Shown here piece by piece: positions 10,458 to 22,200 of a stretch of DNA of 64,000 nt. Made by a program: the position numbers and the translations under genes. The notes under the pieces were generated by a model. It ran no database searches. It worked only from the letters and a program-made list of their open reading frames with translations, and was not told the origin of the DNA. The DNA is taken from positions 5,510,284 to 5,574,283 of the forward strand of contig CATQJL010000001.1 in assembly GCA_958299035.1 (NCBI GenBank), given 5' to 3'. Within the stretch, counting starts at the first letter, position 1. Each line of letters starts with the position of its first letter. The stretch comes from Cylicocyclus nassatus. Taxonomy: Eukaryota > Nematoda > Chromadorea > Rhabditida > Strongylidae.

Positions 10458-11198
10458 GCCACGCCGCCGTTTTGTAAGAAGGCACAGTTGTACCATTAAC
10501 CATAGTTTTGTGGGTAATACCAGACTCAAAGACTAAAATTTTTGTGGGCTTCGCATGAAAGCTTTGTAAAGCCCAGCGACTAAGATACGGACTTGCGAAG
10601 GAAAAATTGCATTTCAGAAAACATGATTAACCAAAGATTAAGATTTGAAAACATAGATAGTAGTTAGCTCAAAATCAAAAAACTTAGATAGCAGCAGAGA
10701 GGCATTCCTAAAGCAGGAGCAATTTTGCAAATGGGGAAGCACTCTTTGAAGCTTTATTTCAACAACGCAAATGAATACAATACCTGTGAACAGAAACGAG
10801 GCGAGAACGTACGCGGCTGCACAAATTTTACAGATTTCAAGATTTAGTGTGTAATCTAACAATCACATAAGCAACCCAGTAATCGCACTTAGAAAAGAAG
10901 GCTTTGGCATTGGCACATATCCGGAAAGAGCATCGACTGTCATTAACTGGGAGCAAGAAATAAGTTCAAATTTATTTCAATACTTCCGATTTCAACTGGT
11001 TATTCTCCATTACGCTTTCCGATGTACTATCAAAAGTTTTGGAATCTGTAAACCTCGCTGTTGTAGAGAACTGATCTAGTCTGGAAATGAAGGCTTAGAG
11101 AACGCGCGCCTTTCGACATACACCCACTGAACAGCTGTCCTTAGATATAACTCAAGATTTATGATTTCCACACAAACCCTTAACAAATATTTGATATA
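10458..11198. other. Unassigned, with a possible transmembrane coding stretch
   Basis: On the minus strand 10862-10638 stays open and includes AAAYVLASFLFTGIVFICVV, which would be a transmembrane helix, ending at a stop at 10638. It could be the last exon of a membrane protein or chance. The rest of the interval shows nothing identifiable. Confidence 0.25.
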
Positions 11199-11886
11199 CA
11201 GGGTGTCCCAAAAAGATGTGCACACTGTTTGATCGTTAATAACGCTCATGTTTTCATGTCTTTTGCCGAGCTTGAGGTGCCATTCTGTAGAGCGAGGTTC
11301 AACTTAGATTTGCTGTGTGAAGCGAATGATCGATGGCTTTTCATCACTGTAAATTTAGGTAGGAACTTCGAGGAGGATTTTAAGCCATTGAAAGCGGTAT
11401 TCCGCCGCTATTTTGCCTCAGAAAGAAAGCCAAACAAGCCAGAAACTCTTGTAGAGGGCTAATCGAAGCCGCTAACTCTAGATATGAAATTAGCACTTCA
11501 ATATAGTGCTTCTTTCAAAAGTTATTTCGGATTTAGGGGAAGAACTGTTCTTTCAATGTTCGTCAGAAATGTGAACACTCTATAAAGAAAGCTCGAAAAA
11601 CTCATGAAGATTCGTGTAGTAGAATCAGCACGCCTGAAAACCTTGCCACACAAATTTTCAGATTTTTTTGAAATTATCTCATCAAAAGGCCTATTCCACA
11701 GTGACGTTGTAGGCTGAAAGTTCATACCGTAATCTTACAGTAATGAGGAATGTTTGGTATTCCCTCCATACTGCAAATCTAAGCTGAACCTCGCTTTAAA
11801 GAATGGTACCTCCAGCTCGATAAAAGACATGGAAGAAAGAGAGTTATTAATGATCAAACAGTGTGCACATCTTTTGGGACACCCTG
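11199..11886. mobile_element. Tc1/mariner-type non-autonomous element
   Basis: The ends CAGGGTGTCCCAAAAAGATG and the inverted CATCTTTTGGGACACCCTG lie within TATA on both sides, consistent with TA target-site use as in Tc1/mariner elements. Inverted similarity continues inward through TGTGCACACTGTTTGATC and the GAGGTTCA / TGAACCTC region. At about 690 bases, without a long open frame, it cannot encode a transposase. Superfamily assignment rests on the end sequence and TA flanks only. Confidence 0.7.
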
Positions 11887-13575
11887 TATATGCAAAGCAA
11901 CACAGAATATTGCGAAGACGATTAAGGCTGATCACGTGTTTGGAAAGCTTATGCTGACATAACACAAATATAATCACTGACAAAACACTTGCTATCAATG
12001 AAGACACTGACTGATAAAAGATAATGCTGCAGACGACTACTCTAGGAGCTGCAGAAAAGGCTCATAGAGGGCATAAAAGAAGGACACCAAAATTTATTTG
12101 AATTTAACTCGAATGTTATAGAAACTCAAAACATACTTTGCATAAAATAGAAGCCAAATTTTTCAGACAAGGGCATCATCGGTAGCGTCGTCGACTTACA
12201 ATAGCGCTCTTAACTATGGCGAATTGAGAAGTTGTATCCGACATGCATAGAGGATGCCATAATAAGCCTTTTCATCGCATTTCAGTTGCTAGACAAATTT
12301 ATCCGAACGATATTCCAAAGGTTTGGTTTCTAGACCCCCTTACAAATTCTTTTGTATTGTAATTGGGTTTTTTTCCAATTTTTCAATTGTGTTTTTCTTC
12401 AAACCTTGTTTATTTCCTTGAAAACGTTATTCTATTCTTGCAAAGAATGACCATTTGGAGTGCCAGAACTAGTAAACAGGCACGAGTAGGATTTTGATTG
12501 AGACACTATCCATCATAGGATCTAAATACTCAAACTGAGAAGTTCAAGTTCAATCATTATCGAGATGGAAAGTCTATCATGTACGACGTTTATCATGAGA
12601 TTTTTCCCAATTTGAAGAAGCAAAAATGAGCAAAATCAAAAGCTGTTAGAGAGTCACTATAGTAAAGTCAAAAGCATCACAAATGAGATTAAATTGAGTT
12701 TTCGACAGGAAAACTTGGTAATCCCTAGCTCGCGAGCTAGGGATTTCCAAAGATAGTATATCTATAGTGCAATTCTATAGAGTTTCATTGACTTCTCAGA
12801 AAGATTTACTTTGAAAATGAGAGCTTTTCCCTAGGGTTCACAAAATAGTGAAAATCTTATCAATTATGCCAATAACCTGGCTAAAATTATGCGCTGGTAT
12901 AAGGGTATGAGGACCTTCATAAGCAAGATAGAGAAGGAAGAAGAAAGATACTTGAAGTACCGAGATATGACGCATTCCCTCTCAGATTCCCTCCCCTCCC
13001 CAGCGTTGATGTACGCGCATACGGGCCTAAGGTTGTGATTCAGGCTCATTGATAGAGTAAATTCTTGATTACGTTAGCTACGGAATCCTTCCTCCTAGCC
13101 TCTGCGCATCATTGAATAGAAGCTCGTGTTTTATTTATGCGAGGACAATTGCAACAAACTCTTGCCGTATTGCCGATGATTCAAATTTCTTTGGCAGATA
13201 ATTTACTCAAACGCTTTCTTAGTTCGGGAATAAAACAAGGAATATAGCAATTGTAAAGCATGCAAATATGAATGGTATGTTTTGTTCTGTCTGTTTGTTC
13301 TTATACACTTTATGGTTGCAAATATACATGCACTTTATGGTTGCAAATATAATTCACTTCTGTTATTATAAACTGTCTTGCATAATTGAATTTGAACCGA
13401 AATCTATTATGAACACTTCGGAAAATCTTTGTAAGAAAGTGATTTCGATTCTGCATGCCCTCACAAAGCTCCATGAGGTTTCATTTCTGATTAGGAGGGA
13501 ATAAAGAAGTTGCTAGTGATAAGGAACTAATACTAGTAGTTGTTGCAAATCGTTTTATTTCAGTAATTCGGTTAT
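11887..13575. other. No gene recognised
   Basis: AT-rich unassigned sequence. The only structure that stands out is the palindrome at 12715-12750. Short open frames on both strands lack splice support or similarity. Confidence 0.4.
12715..12750. repeat. 36-bp palindrome with a perfect 26-bp core
   Basis: Positions 12720-12745 form a perfect palindrome (half-site AATCCCTAGCTCG). It extends to 12715-12750 with a single mismatched pair. There is no loop, so it could be a dimer-binding site, a cruciform or a terminal relic. Confidence 0.7.
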
Positions 13576-13616
13576 CCAAATATCGACCAGAAGTTTCTCT
13601 GCTGGTCGATATTTGG
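13576..13616. repeat. Small perfect hairpin
   Basis: CCAAATATCGACCAG at 13576-13590 is exactly inverted at 13602-13616 (CTGGTCGATATTTGG), with an 11-base spacer. It could be a tiny transposon relic or a structured RNA element. Confidence 0.65.
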
Positions 13617-13816
13617 CGAACTGATGGTACCGGAGCTTGGTTTGATGAAGCCTTTATTAGTGGGCAGCCTTTCGTGGTCTTCAAAGTCTAAACTATGCAT
13701 GGGACATGATCTCATGTCTACCCTATCAAAAGCTGTGTCAGTTTACTATCCTTTCTATGATTTTAAGACAAAGCTGCAAAAAATGAAAATATGGACCCCG
13801 CAGCTCCATTTCTGTT

Positions 13817-14490
13817 GCACTGGCTTCATGACCTCTCACATCTTCCACATGAAACCCTTCGTTATTTTGACTTTATTTGTACTTGCTCAGGTGCCCTGTC
13901 TAAATGGGGTTTCCAATGTACACCAACAATAAGGTACTTTGCATGCATTTCCTTGACCCTATACTTATATTTCTCGTTCAGCATACTTTGTCTGTACAGC
14001 CGTGACACAGGTCGCTTCCAAATAAGTTTTTAAAAAGTTTTTAAAATAAAAGTTTTTTTCTCTTGCACTGGCTTCATGATCTCGTCACATCTTCCACATA
14101 AAAACATTTGTTATTTTGACTTTATTTGTGAAATACTTGTTCAGGTGCCTCTAAATGGGGTTTCCAACGTGTACCAACAATAAGGTACCCTATTTTCAGG
14201 TGTATAACCCGCACTTTTTCAAATTATCCCACAAGCTGCTCAGCCGCTTCATTGTGTTTCGAGAAGTGATCCTTATGCCGCACAATTCTTTCAAGCATTA
14301 CGCTGCACGGTGTATGGTTCTTTGGTTGCGAGGTTTTGATTTGATGTGTTCGAGCTGGTCGATGTAAGCTAGGACCACCCCGCAGCTTATATACTTGAAA
14401 ATAGGGTACATTGTATAGCATATCCTTGACCCTGTTCTTATCACCATACTTTGTCTGCACAGCCGTTGACACAGATTGCTTCCAAAGAAG
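13817..14490. repeat. Diverged direct duplication with an internal inverted repeat
   Basis: A block at 13817-13935 (GCACTGGCTTCATGA ... GGGTTTCCAATGTACACC ... AATAAGGTAC) recurs at about 14068-14188 with minor differences. A second block at about 13946-14020 (TTCCTTGACCCTATACTTAT ... CAGCCGTGACACAG) recurs at about 14418-14483. Between them, TACCCTATTTTCAGGTGTAT at about 14187 is inverted near 14405. This looks like local duplication, partly from a foldback element. The short open frames it holds are not judged to be genes. Confidence 0.55.
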
Positions 14491-14956
14491 CTGTTAAAGT
14501 AGAATCTGAAACTAAGATAAGAGCCACTCATCTGTCCCACAGTACTCTATCAAAGACAACAACTATAACAAGAAGGCGACAATAGGTTCTCGTCCGTGTT
14601 TGCAGTCTGATACAAGGAAGTACCTCTCGCGCTCGTTTTATCCACATCATCATCCATGTCGGTGATGATGGTGCTACCTGATACTAAAATGCGGGGATTG
14701 TGTCCAACCTATTTCTCTGTTGGTGCAACTGTTACACGAATATGTCTGCCCATCTCCTCGGTGGTCTTCATTTCAGGCATTGTGCTTCACCAGCTATCTA
14801 AGTTAGTCGATCTATCGTGATCATCTCGCATAGTGACCAGACCAACGTTTGCTTTAGCTAAGTAATCGCTGGCGACAAAGACGGGACATTTCATATTAGA
14901 GCTGCGAAGTTGGACTAAATGTCATGTATATATGTTGTTACTCTAAACGACTACTA
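14491..14956. other. No gene recognised
   Basis: Unassigned spacer. A CATCATCATCCATGTCGGTG stretch near 14645 and scattered short open frames are the only features. Confidence 0.4.
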
Positions 14957-15852
14957 ACAAGGGAAGTGTCACAAATCGCAGTGGCCTTTTGAGATGGGAT
15001 GGGTGGTGTGACACGTCACTCGGAAGGACATTTCCAAAACCACCCTCGCTAGCTGCAGAACAACTCTGAGAGGGGAGCTACGGGCGTTTTTCCGCTCGAT
15101 ACCCAGCACGCCTTGCACGAATACGACTGCCACCGGTATTAATGTGGCGCAGTGGCAGGTGTGCAGACTACCTACAGACTATAGACTGAGGATGCTTGGG
15201 GGTTCTAATCCTCTGTTGGACAACGTTTTTGCAATTTATATGCAAACTCCTAGTGTAGATTAGCGACCAAAACGTGTTTTACCCGATTGCCGGTGCTTAA
15301 AAGTAGAAAAATGTTTTTATTGCGAAGACTTACGCGTGGTGAAGCAATTAGATAAATTAGATAGAACTATATTGTCAGATTTAGCGCGGTTTCGCGAACA
15401 GTCTGCGTTTGGCGCTCACGTTCAAATTTTACTTCCGCACGTTTCTTGTGCTCTCTCGCATAGTTTCACTGTATTTATCATTCCTTTTCAAGAACGATAT
15501 TGGTGTGCTTTTTTTTCTTTTAAGCACCGGTAAAGGGGTAACACGTTTTTGGTCGCTAATCTACACATTTTAGGAGTTTGTATATGAATTGCAAAAAAGT
15601 TGTCCAACAGCGGATTCGAACCTCCAACCATACGCACGGTAGTCAGCAAACTTATCACTGCGCCAATTAATGCCGCTGGCATTCGTATTCGTGCAAGGTG
15701 TGCCGGGTATCGAGCGGAAAAGCGCCCGTAGCTCCCCTCTCAGAGTTGTTTTGCAGCTAGCAAGGGTGGCTTTGGAAATGCCCTTTTGAGTGACGTGTCG
15801 CACCACCCGTCCCATCTCAAACGGCCCCTGCAATTTGTGACACTTCCCTTGT
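14957..15852. mobile_element. ACAAGGG-family foldback element with tRNA-like arms, 896 bp
   Basis: The ends ACAAGGGAAGTGTCACAAAT and the inverted ATTTGTGACACTTCCCTTGT match the ends of the shorter MITEs in this window. The arms share CCTCTCAGAGTTGTT, GCTCGATACC and a tRNA-like segment: on the plus strand TGGCGCAGTGG (15144-15154) and GGTTCTAATCC (15201-15211); on the minus strand TTGGCGCAGTG (near 15656-15666) and GGTTCGAATCC (15612-15622). These resemble RNA polymerase III A and B boxes with natural spacing. Confidence 0.75.
15606..15672 (-). other. tRNA-like segment (pol III A and B box), likely SINE-derived
   Basis: Read on the minus strand, an A-box-like TTGGCGCAGTG is followed about 33 bases later by a perfect B box GGTTCGAATCC. 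Arm pairing of a functional tRNA is poor: the T stem pairs in only two positions. A tRNA-derived sequence captured by the foldback element is more likely than a working tRNA gene. The opposite arm has the same segment with a decayed B box. Confidence 0.45.
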
Positions 15853-16344
15853 AAGTGTTCTGTGTTGTCACACAATCCTTACGGCAGTTTCGATTGCTGG
15901 AAGAGAAACTCGATTGATTAGGCACCGTTCACTTGCTCGGACCAGTTGTGTTGCTCATATTTGTAAATGGCCACACGCTGCACTTGCACACCAAGACGAG
16001 GCGGCCAAAATAGGCCTTCCTTCGTTTTTGATAGTTGCTTCAGTAATTGTTGGCAAACACCAGTCAAGCGGTTGGGATTTGACATACATAATTGAACGTG
16101 CTCATTACAACTGAAAAGGCCCATCAAAAAAGTCTTCGATGAATTTTATCAGTCTCATCTCTTTTTCAATTTTATGGCGAGGTGAAATTGTTTCAAGAAT
16201 GGGACTGTGCTAAATTCCAATGCAAGATTGTTTAAGCAGTTGTAGATTTTTTCCGTTGTTTCATCATTTTTCTGCAAACTTTTAGCTGTGCTGGACTGAT
16301 ACAGCGAAGGGGAGAGGGGGCTGAAATGCTGATTGGAGGCATGC

Positions 16345-16667
16345 TTCAGTTCAACGAGCCTCTACTTTCCGCTACGGGCGAGCCAAGGATGGCACACAGG
16401 ACTTGGTAAGCGGGGCGATTACGAATATCACTATCAAAAGCAGCATTCGGCAAGTATAATGATATTCGAAAATTATGGAGCGCTATAGCACCCACCTTGA
16501 TAGAGCTTCTGACGAAGTGACATTGCACCAATCTGCTTCTGAAGTGACGAACGCTTCAGACACATGTTGAAGGCGGCGTCACATGCCCGCTCTTCATTCG
16601 ATTTTAAACTAGAAGCCTGCGCATATCGCACAAAGTTAAGATCGGCTCTCACAATGACTCTAAATCT
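16345..16667 (-). CDS. Candidate terminal exons, minus-strand reading
   Basis: On the minus strand an exon from about 16664 to 16485 reads VIVRADLNFVRYAQASSLKS, then NEERACDAAFNMCLKRSSLQ and IGAMSLRQKLY. A second piece at about 16422-16345 (DIRNRPAYQVLCAILGSPV, then a TGA) can be joined in phase through a 61-base intron. No family is recognised. It overlaps the competing plus-strand candidate at 16613-16943, so at most one is likely real. Confidence 0.25.
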
Positions 16668-16943
16668 CAAAAGTTGGTGCTTTCTGAAGTGACCGATTTT
16701 CCAAGATATCGCGCTCTTCAAACTGTATTTTCGGAATCAGCAGGAAAAATAAGCCCAGGTAAGCGAAGAAATTTGTCAGTCGACATTGTCCGGACCCTGC
16801 TTTTGAGACCATTGATTTCGTTGACTTATAGAAATGAGGTTGGACAGTGTTGTTTGTCTTGGTACAACAGGAACCGAGACGGTACATCTCGTTAGCAAAC
16901 AATCAAATAATGTATTTTTACCCTATATCGCATATGTCTCGTG
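16613..16943 (+). CDS. Candidate exon pair, plus-strand reading
   Basis: Exon 16613-16758 follows TTTTAAACTAG and ends at a strong CCCAG|GTAAGC donor. It reads VKIGSHNDSKSQKLVLSEVT then DFPRYRALQTVFSESAGKIS. A 73-base intron leads to an exon from 16832 (TGACTTATAG acceptor), phase-compatible, reading MRLDSVVCLGTTGTETVHLV and then a stop at about 16943. Splice sites are better than those of the overlapping minus-strand candidate. No family is recognised and upstream exons were not resolved. Confidence 0.3.
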
Positions 16944-18187
16944 TTAGTCAGTAAGAAAAGCAGGATAAACTTTATGAGTAGAGCCCAAAAACGATAAAAT
17001 ATTGCTGAGGGCACTTCAGTCAAATAGCGTTGGTGCGCATGATCACCATCCGCAGAGCTCAATTGTGTCCTCAACATAACATTTACATCGATTCAACAGC
17101 TCTTTTTGTCGTTCTGCTGAAACTTTTCCATCCTTTTTTAGAACATCAGACGAGTTCAGCCAGAAACAAGTGGCGAAGATTGTGTTGAAACAGCCAAATG
17201 GTGCATCGTGGATGAGTTCTTCCTAAAGAGGGATAACAGGTTGTGTAGGCACATGAAATATCATTTGAAAAGAAAGCAAAACTCATGTCAGGCTGTCCCA
17301 TAACTTCCGCCGTTTTGAATTTCAACCGCAATTAATTATGCACTTCTCATTTCTAAATATTAGGGTTGCCGGTAAAAAAAACGGGGAGTTTGATTTGTAT
17401 TACATTTTGGTTTTTTTTATTCTCACTAACAACGAGCAGGCTGCAACTCAAACGTCGCTTACATAACCGACCTTCGCTTATTGTTCTGGCAACGCGTTAC
17501 CGCTCCTCCCTCATAACCGTACGCGTGGCGCCATGAAGAACTCAGACAAGGTTCTTGGAACATCGCTCATTCTTGCGCTGCTATACCGTGAAATCGTAAA
17601 GCAAATGACCTACCATTCGAAAGAGCTCTTCATGCTGTTTCAAACAATATATTGAACATACAGGATTTCTTTCTATTTCTGGATAAAAAGCGAAATACCT
17701 ATAAAAATCGCAATTTTTTGGCGCAATAAAAAACCAAAATCATGTTTTGCCATATAATTTCCGAAGATAGATAACCTGAGGTAAACTACTTATGAATGGA
17801 ACCTAGAAAACATGCGTTCACCTGCAAAGAATTGAATAACGCGTATCTTTGTTCTCGAAGCTGCTAATGGCCATATCTCCTGACTTTGAAAGTTGAGGCT
17901 ATCAAGCCGTCGAGGGTTCAGTGACTGTCTCACCACCCACTCCAGCAGTGGTACTTTGGGTGGTCTCACATGTTTCATTGCGCAGATACTGCCCAAAGTT
18001 TATAATGTGACTTATAAATTTGCATTTCAGCCACTATAAAAATTATTACGTATGTAAACGACCTTATATAGGTTTTTTCTGAAGGAAAATAATTTGTTCT
18101 GACATCTTCAAAATTGGGAAGTTTAATCACTTTTTTGAGAAATCTACAGTTATTCTCTAGGTGCCCCATTTTTTACCGATCACGCTA
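16944..18187. other. No gene recognised
   Basis: Unassigned sequence between the candidate exons and the next foldback element. The 3' exons of the kinase at 19236-23862 might lie here on the minus strand but could not be recognised. Confidence 0.3.
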
Positions 18188-18189
18188 AT

Positions 18190-18970
18190 AGCTTGCAAGG
18201 TAGGTTCGATAGAGCAAAGCAAGCTCTATAAGACGCTATTATTGCCTTTGCGCCAGCTCTAACATACCTCGAAGTTGAATATCAAAAAGGTTCATCTACC
18301 AAAAAATCGAGAAAAATCGTAACTCCGACCCAAAAAGTCCTATAAGAATTCTAACCTGCTCACGTATACACGCACAAGGCATGTATATAAGCCGTTGCTG
18401 TATTTTTTCCTTCTTTAAAAATCAAGAAAACGAGGATTTCCATGCTTTTGCCAAAGTGATGTGTACTGTCCCCGCATAAGCTTTTATACTAAAGACCTGC
18501 ATAAGTATAAACGTAAATTTTCAGCTCTCTACAAGCTTTATTCTCGAGAAATATCGAAAACAGCTTCCCTTAGTGGGTGACTTACGCTAAAATCCATATT
18601 TCTCAAACATTAGAGCTTCTAGAGTGTTGAAAATATACCTTTGTACTTATACAGGTCTTAGTATACAACTGCTTATGCGGGACAGCGCAGCATCAGTTTG
18701 AGTATGAAAATCCTCGTTTTCTTGATTTCTAAAGAGCGAAAAGTGCGGCAACTGCCTACATATATGCCTTATGTGGGTAGTGTATACGTGAGCAGGTTAG
18801 AATTGTTGTAGGGCTTTTTGAGTCGCAGTTAAGATTTTTCTCGATTTTTTGGGAGTGAACCTTTTTGAATTATTGGTTTGCTCGAGGTGTATTAGAGCTG
18901 ACGCAAAAACATGATTGCGTTTTTGTAGAGCTTGCTTTGCTTGATTTAACGGCACTTTGCAACCTATTTG
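18190..18970. mobile_element. Foldback element, about 780 bp
   Basis: Two arms of about 350 bases are inverted copies: AGAGCAAAGCAAGCTCTA near 18213 answers TAGAGCTTGCTTTGCTTGAT near 18926. Inner shared blocks include ATCAAGAAAACGAGGATTT, GTATACGTGAGCAGGTTAGA and AGACCTGCATAAGTATAAA-type sequence around the centre near 18580. No open frame of note. It lies downstream of the kinase exon at 19236. Confidence 0.7.
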
Positions 18971-19235
18971 GAATCGAGAAATGTATGACTTATTGCGGTT
19001 GAAATTTGAAACAGAGGGAACTTATGAACACCTTGATATTTTCTTGAAAAATTTTGATTACGGGCAAAACCTTTTTATGAAAAGAATGCTCAAACTTGCT
19101 TTCGAAAAATAGACTGTTTTATGACTATGCTTTGGACCCCAAACAAACCCTTTGTGCACTCTTTCTAGGTTGTCATCGAAGTTGAAGCTCACAAAGATTA
19201 TGACCAACTCATGCTCGTAATAGCTGAAGGCTTAC

Positions 19236-22200
19236 ATTGATATATTCTCTCGAGAATGGCATGTCGTCACCAAGCAAGCTTTTCATCTTGTCGTAGTAAA
19301 AATCAAGGAGTGGATGCAATAGTCTTCTTCGCATCTCTACTGTTGTACTCGTGCTCAGTATTCGCATAAGATCTTCAACCTTGAAAAGAGCAACTCAAAA
19401 AAATTCTTTTTACAGTCCGATCCTTTTGCACCAGACAAGCAGGATGTGGTCAGAAATTAACTCAGCCATACCAAACATGCTGTATATCATCGAACTCGTC
19501 TTCGAACGCTTATTACAAGTATGTGTTTATTATCTGCCAAGCGACTATCTGGGAGGAGTTACGAGCGTTCAAATGTGCGATTTGTCAAGTGTTCTGTGGC
19601 GCATGTTCCACGAAATAAGTTTCAGAACTTGTTAAAGTTTCTGGTGAAAGTGCTTCTTCCTTGTAATTGAAGTAACCATAGCCACTGTAAACCCCGTCAT
19701 CAGGCAATCTTTTGAGGATATCGTCGAAACTCGAAAAATTTCTCATATTTGAACGCTCATACTCCTCCCAGATAGTCGCTTGGCAGATAAAAGACATATA
19801 TGGAAATCAACCTTTTAAGACAGTCCGATGATATACAGCTTGTTTGGAATGGCTGGGTTAAGTTCTGACCATTTCCTCGTGAGCTGACCGAGTGAAGTTG
19901 GAGTGACACCACGTTATTAGGTTGTAACATAAGTCTTGTTACACTTTTTTAATCTTTATCTGAAAAACTCCAAAGTTGAAAAGCCCCATTGACGAATATA
20001 CGAAGGGAACGAAGGGTTGTACCATGTCTCATTTTCAGTTGCATAGACGCGAGTTATTCCGAAATTTAAGCATTTTTGTATTGACACTTCGACTCCCATT
20101 CTTTCCTTTTGGAATGGACTTAAACTTTTTCAACTTTCTAGGTTCTTTGCGGATTTCTGAGAGCGTTAGTGCTAGTGCGAATGCAGTTAGAGGCTCTAGC
20201 TCTTCAATAAAGCAAGTCGGAATTTTGCCAAAAACAACGCCAAGTATTAGGTCAATGCAAGATTAATACACGTTCCTTATCCTGCCGCTTTAGGGAAAGT
20301 ATGAAAATGCATAAAGCATGTTATTTGATAGAGCGAAGCAAGTTATACAAACGATCTTTAATTAACCGAAAAAAGTTTGATAAATGTGGGATGTTTGGCA
20401 AAAATCTAAGAAATTGCGATTGCCCAAAAGTCGGATTTATGTCCAGAAAACCCTGCAAACCTCCAACTTGGTCAAAATATTCGCAAAAGCTAATTGCATG
20501 TACACTTCCTGTAATTTTTCTGGGCATTTCTCTATCGATACTTTGGTGTGAAAAAAGCGTTATAGCTTAGTAATTGTGGGTAGCCAATTGTTCCTCATAT
20601 GATCTGTCCTCGGCAGTCGATCCCAACCTCAGTGCGCGGGAAAGAACGCTATAGGCGCTCACTGTTAGCCCTAGTGAGTTCATTCGTTCACTCATCTGCC
20701 TTTGCTATTGTTTGTCTAAACATTCCTTCAACTTCAATAAACATTTGTCTTCTACTGTGTTGCCCAATAGACGAGAATTCGAAGAGTGTCCGAAGATGAA
20801 GACACAACACTAGCAAAAGCAATGTTGCAGTGTCCTGACAAAAGTGATTCTAGAATTATAAAGCTTCAAAAATATGACACAAATTTTTCTGCCTTTCTTA
20901 AGCTGTAGGTGTCGAGAAACATCAACTTAACATAGAAACCCGATCCCACATTCTAGCATGTTTGACACATACTTATTTTTTAATTTCTAGCCATGAAAAA
21001 CATGCGGCAATTATGCATATGATTGCGTATGGATAATGTATAGGTAATTCGCATGATCTTTTTTGACGGATTACTGATTTTTAGCTATTTTTGTAGATTT
21101 TTTCCAGACTTTAGGTAAATGGAAACTTTTGCGATGTTCGAATGCCATCTAGTAGAGCTTGCTTTAGCTTAAAAAAATAATAGTCAAACACATTTTTACA
21201 TCATGTCTGCGGCGGCGAAAGGAACGTGCACTAATTTTGTATCAACCAGTGGTCTAAAAATGAAGGAACATCCATGAAAGTTATGGAGATTTTTCTTTCA
21301 GGTATGAGGAACTTATGTTACTGTTTAATATATTCTAAAGGAAAATTCTCGTAAACGTCGATTTCACATCGCAGCTCACATTGGAAAGTCACGCTAGCAT
21401 AATTCAGTTTTTAAAAACGTTGTCTTCTTGTGGTAAGACCCAGTCTAGCAGATACTCGAGATTGTTCATTTGAAAGAAATGTCGCCCACAGGACTTCCAA
21501 GGTGAACCATTTGCCAATCCACTATGCCGCCAATAGTCTCTTCATCTCTCCATAGTACTTGTGGAGCCCATAAATCTCCATGGACCAGTGCGAAAGGTCT
21601 TTCTGTTGCAGTACATGTTAATCCACGAACTTCAAGATTGAAAAATCTTACTTCCTTCTTCGTACTCGTTGACAAGCTTGGCTGTACACATCATATCTTT
21701 ACCGTAAGTGCTTTCAATGAACTTCTGCAAGAGGGTAGTCACGTCGAACAATTGTACTATGCTTGTAAGCTTACGTTTATGCAACCTAATTGGTCTGGCA
21801 TACAAGCGATGAGATTTTGGCAAACTGGAAGCATCTCATCCACAGCCTCAGGTCTTTCCATCATCATCTTTATTGGTCCCCCCTGGAACGCAAGTTCCCA
21901 AATAATGCGTTTTTCTTCCCTCTTCTTCCACATTTATATTATATAGTTGGCTTACCTTCATAATCTCAGTTGAATGTTTATTTTTGATTCCGAATGCTTG
22001 CAGTTTCGCGATCTGCTCTGTTAGAGCATATAGCTAAAAATTCAATCTTTTACAGCTTATATATGTCAGCAAAATAATACCTGCTTTTCGGAAAATCCTT
22101 CTATAAAGTCAACCAGAAAACAGTCGTGAAAGTCTTCCATGACAATAATGGGATTCATGGATGCGCAGCCTTCCGCTGCGTAAATCGTAGGCACGAGTAA

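Noticed and set aside
19585..19797. Minus-strand 70-codon frame starting MSFICQATIWEEYERSN
   Set aside because: It lies wholly within an inverted-repeat element in a kinase intron, and the mirrored arm explains its sequence.
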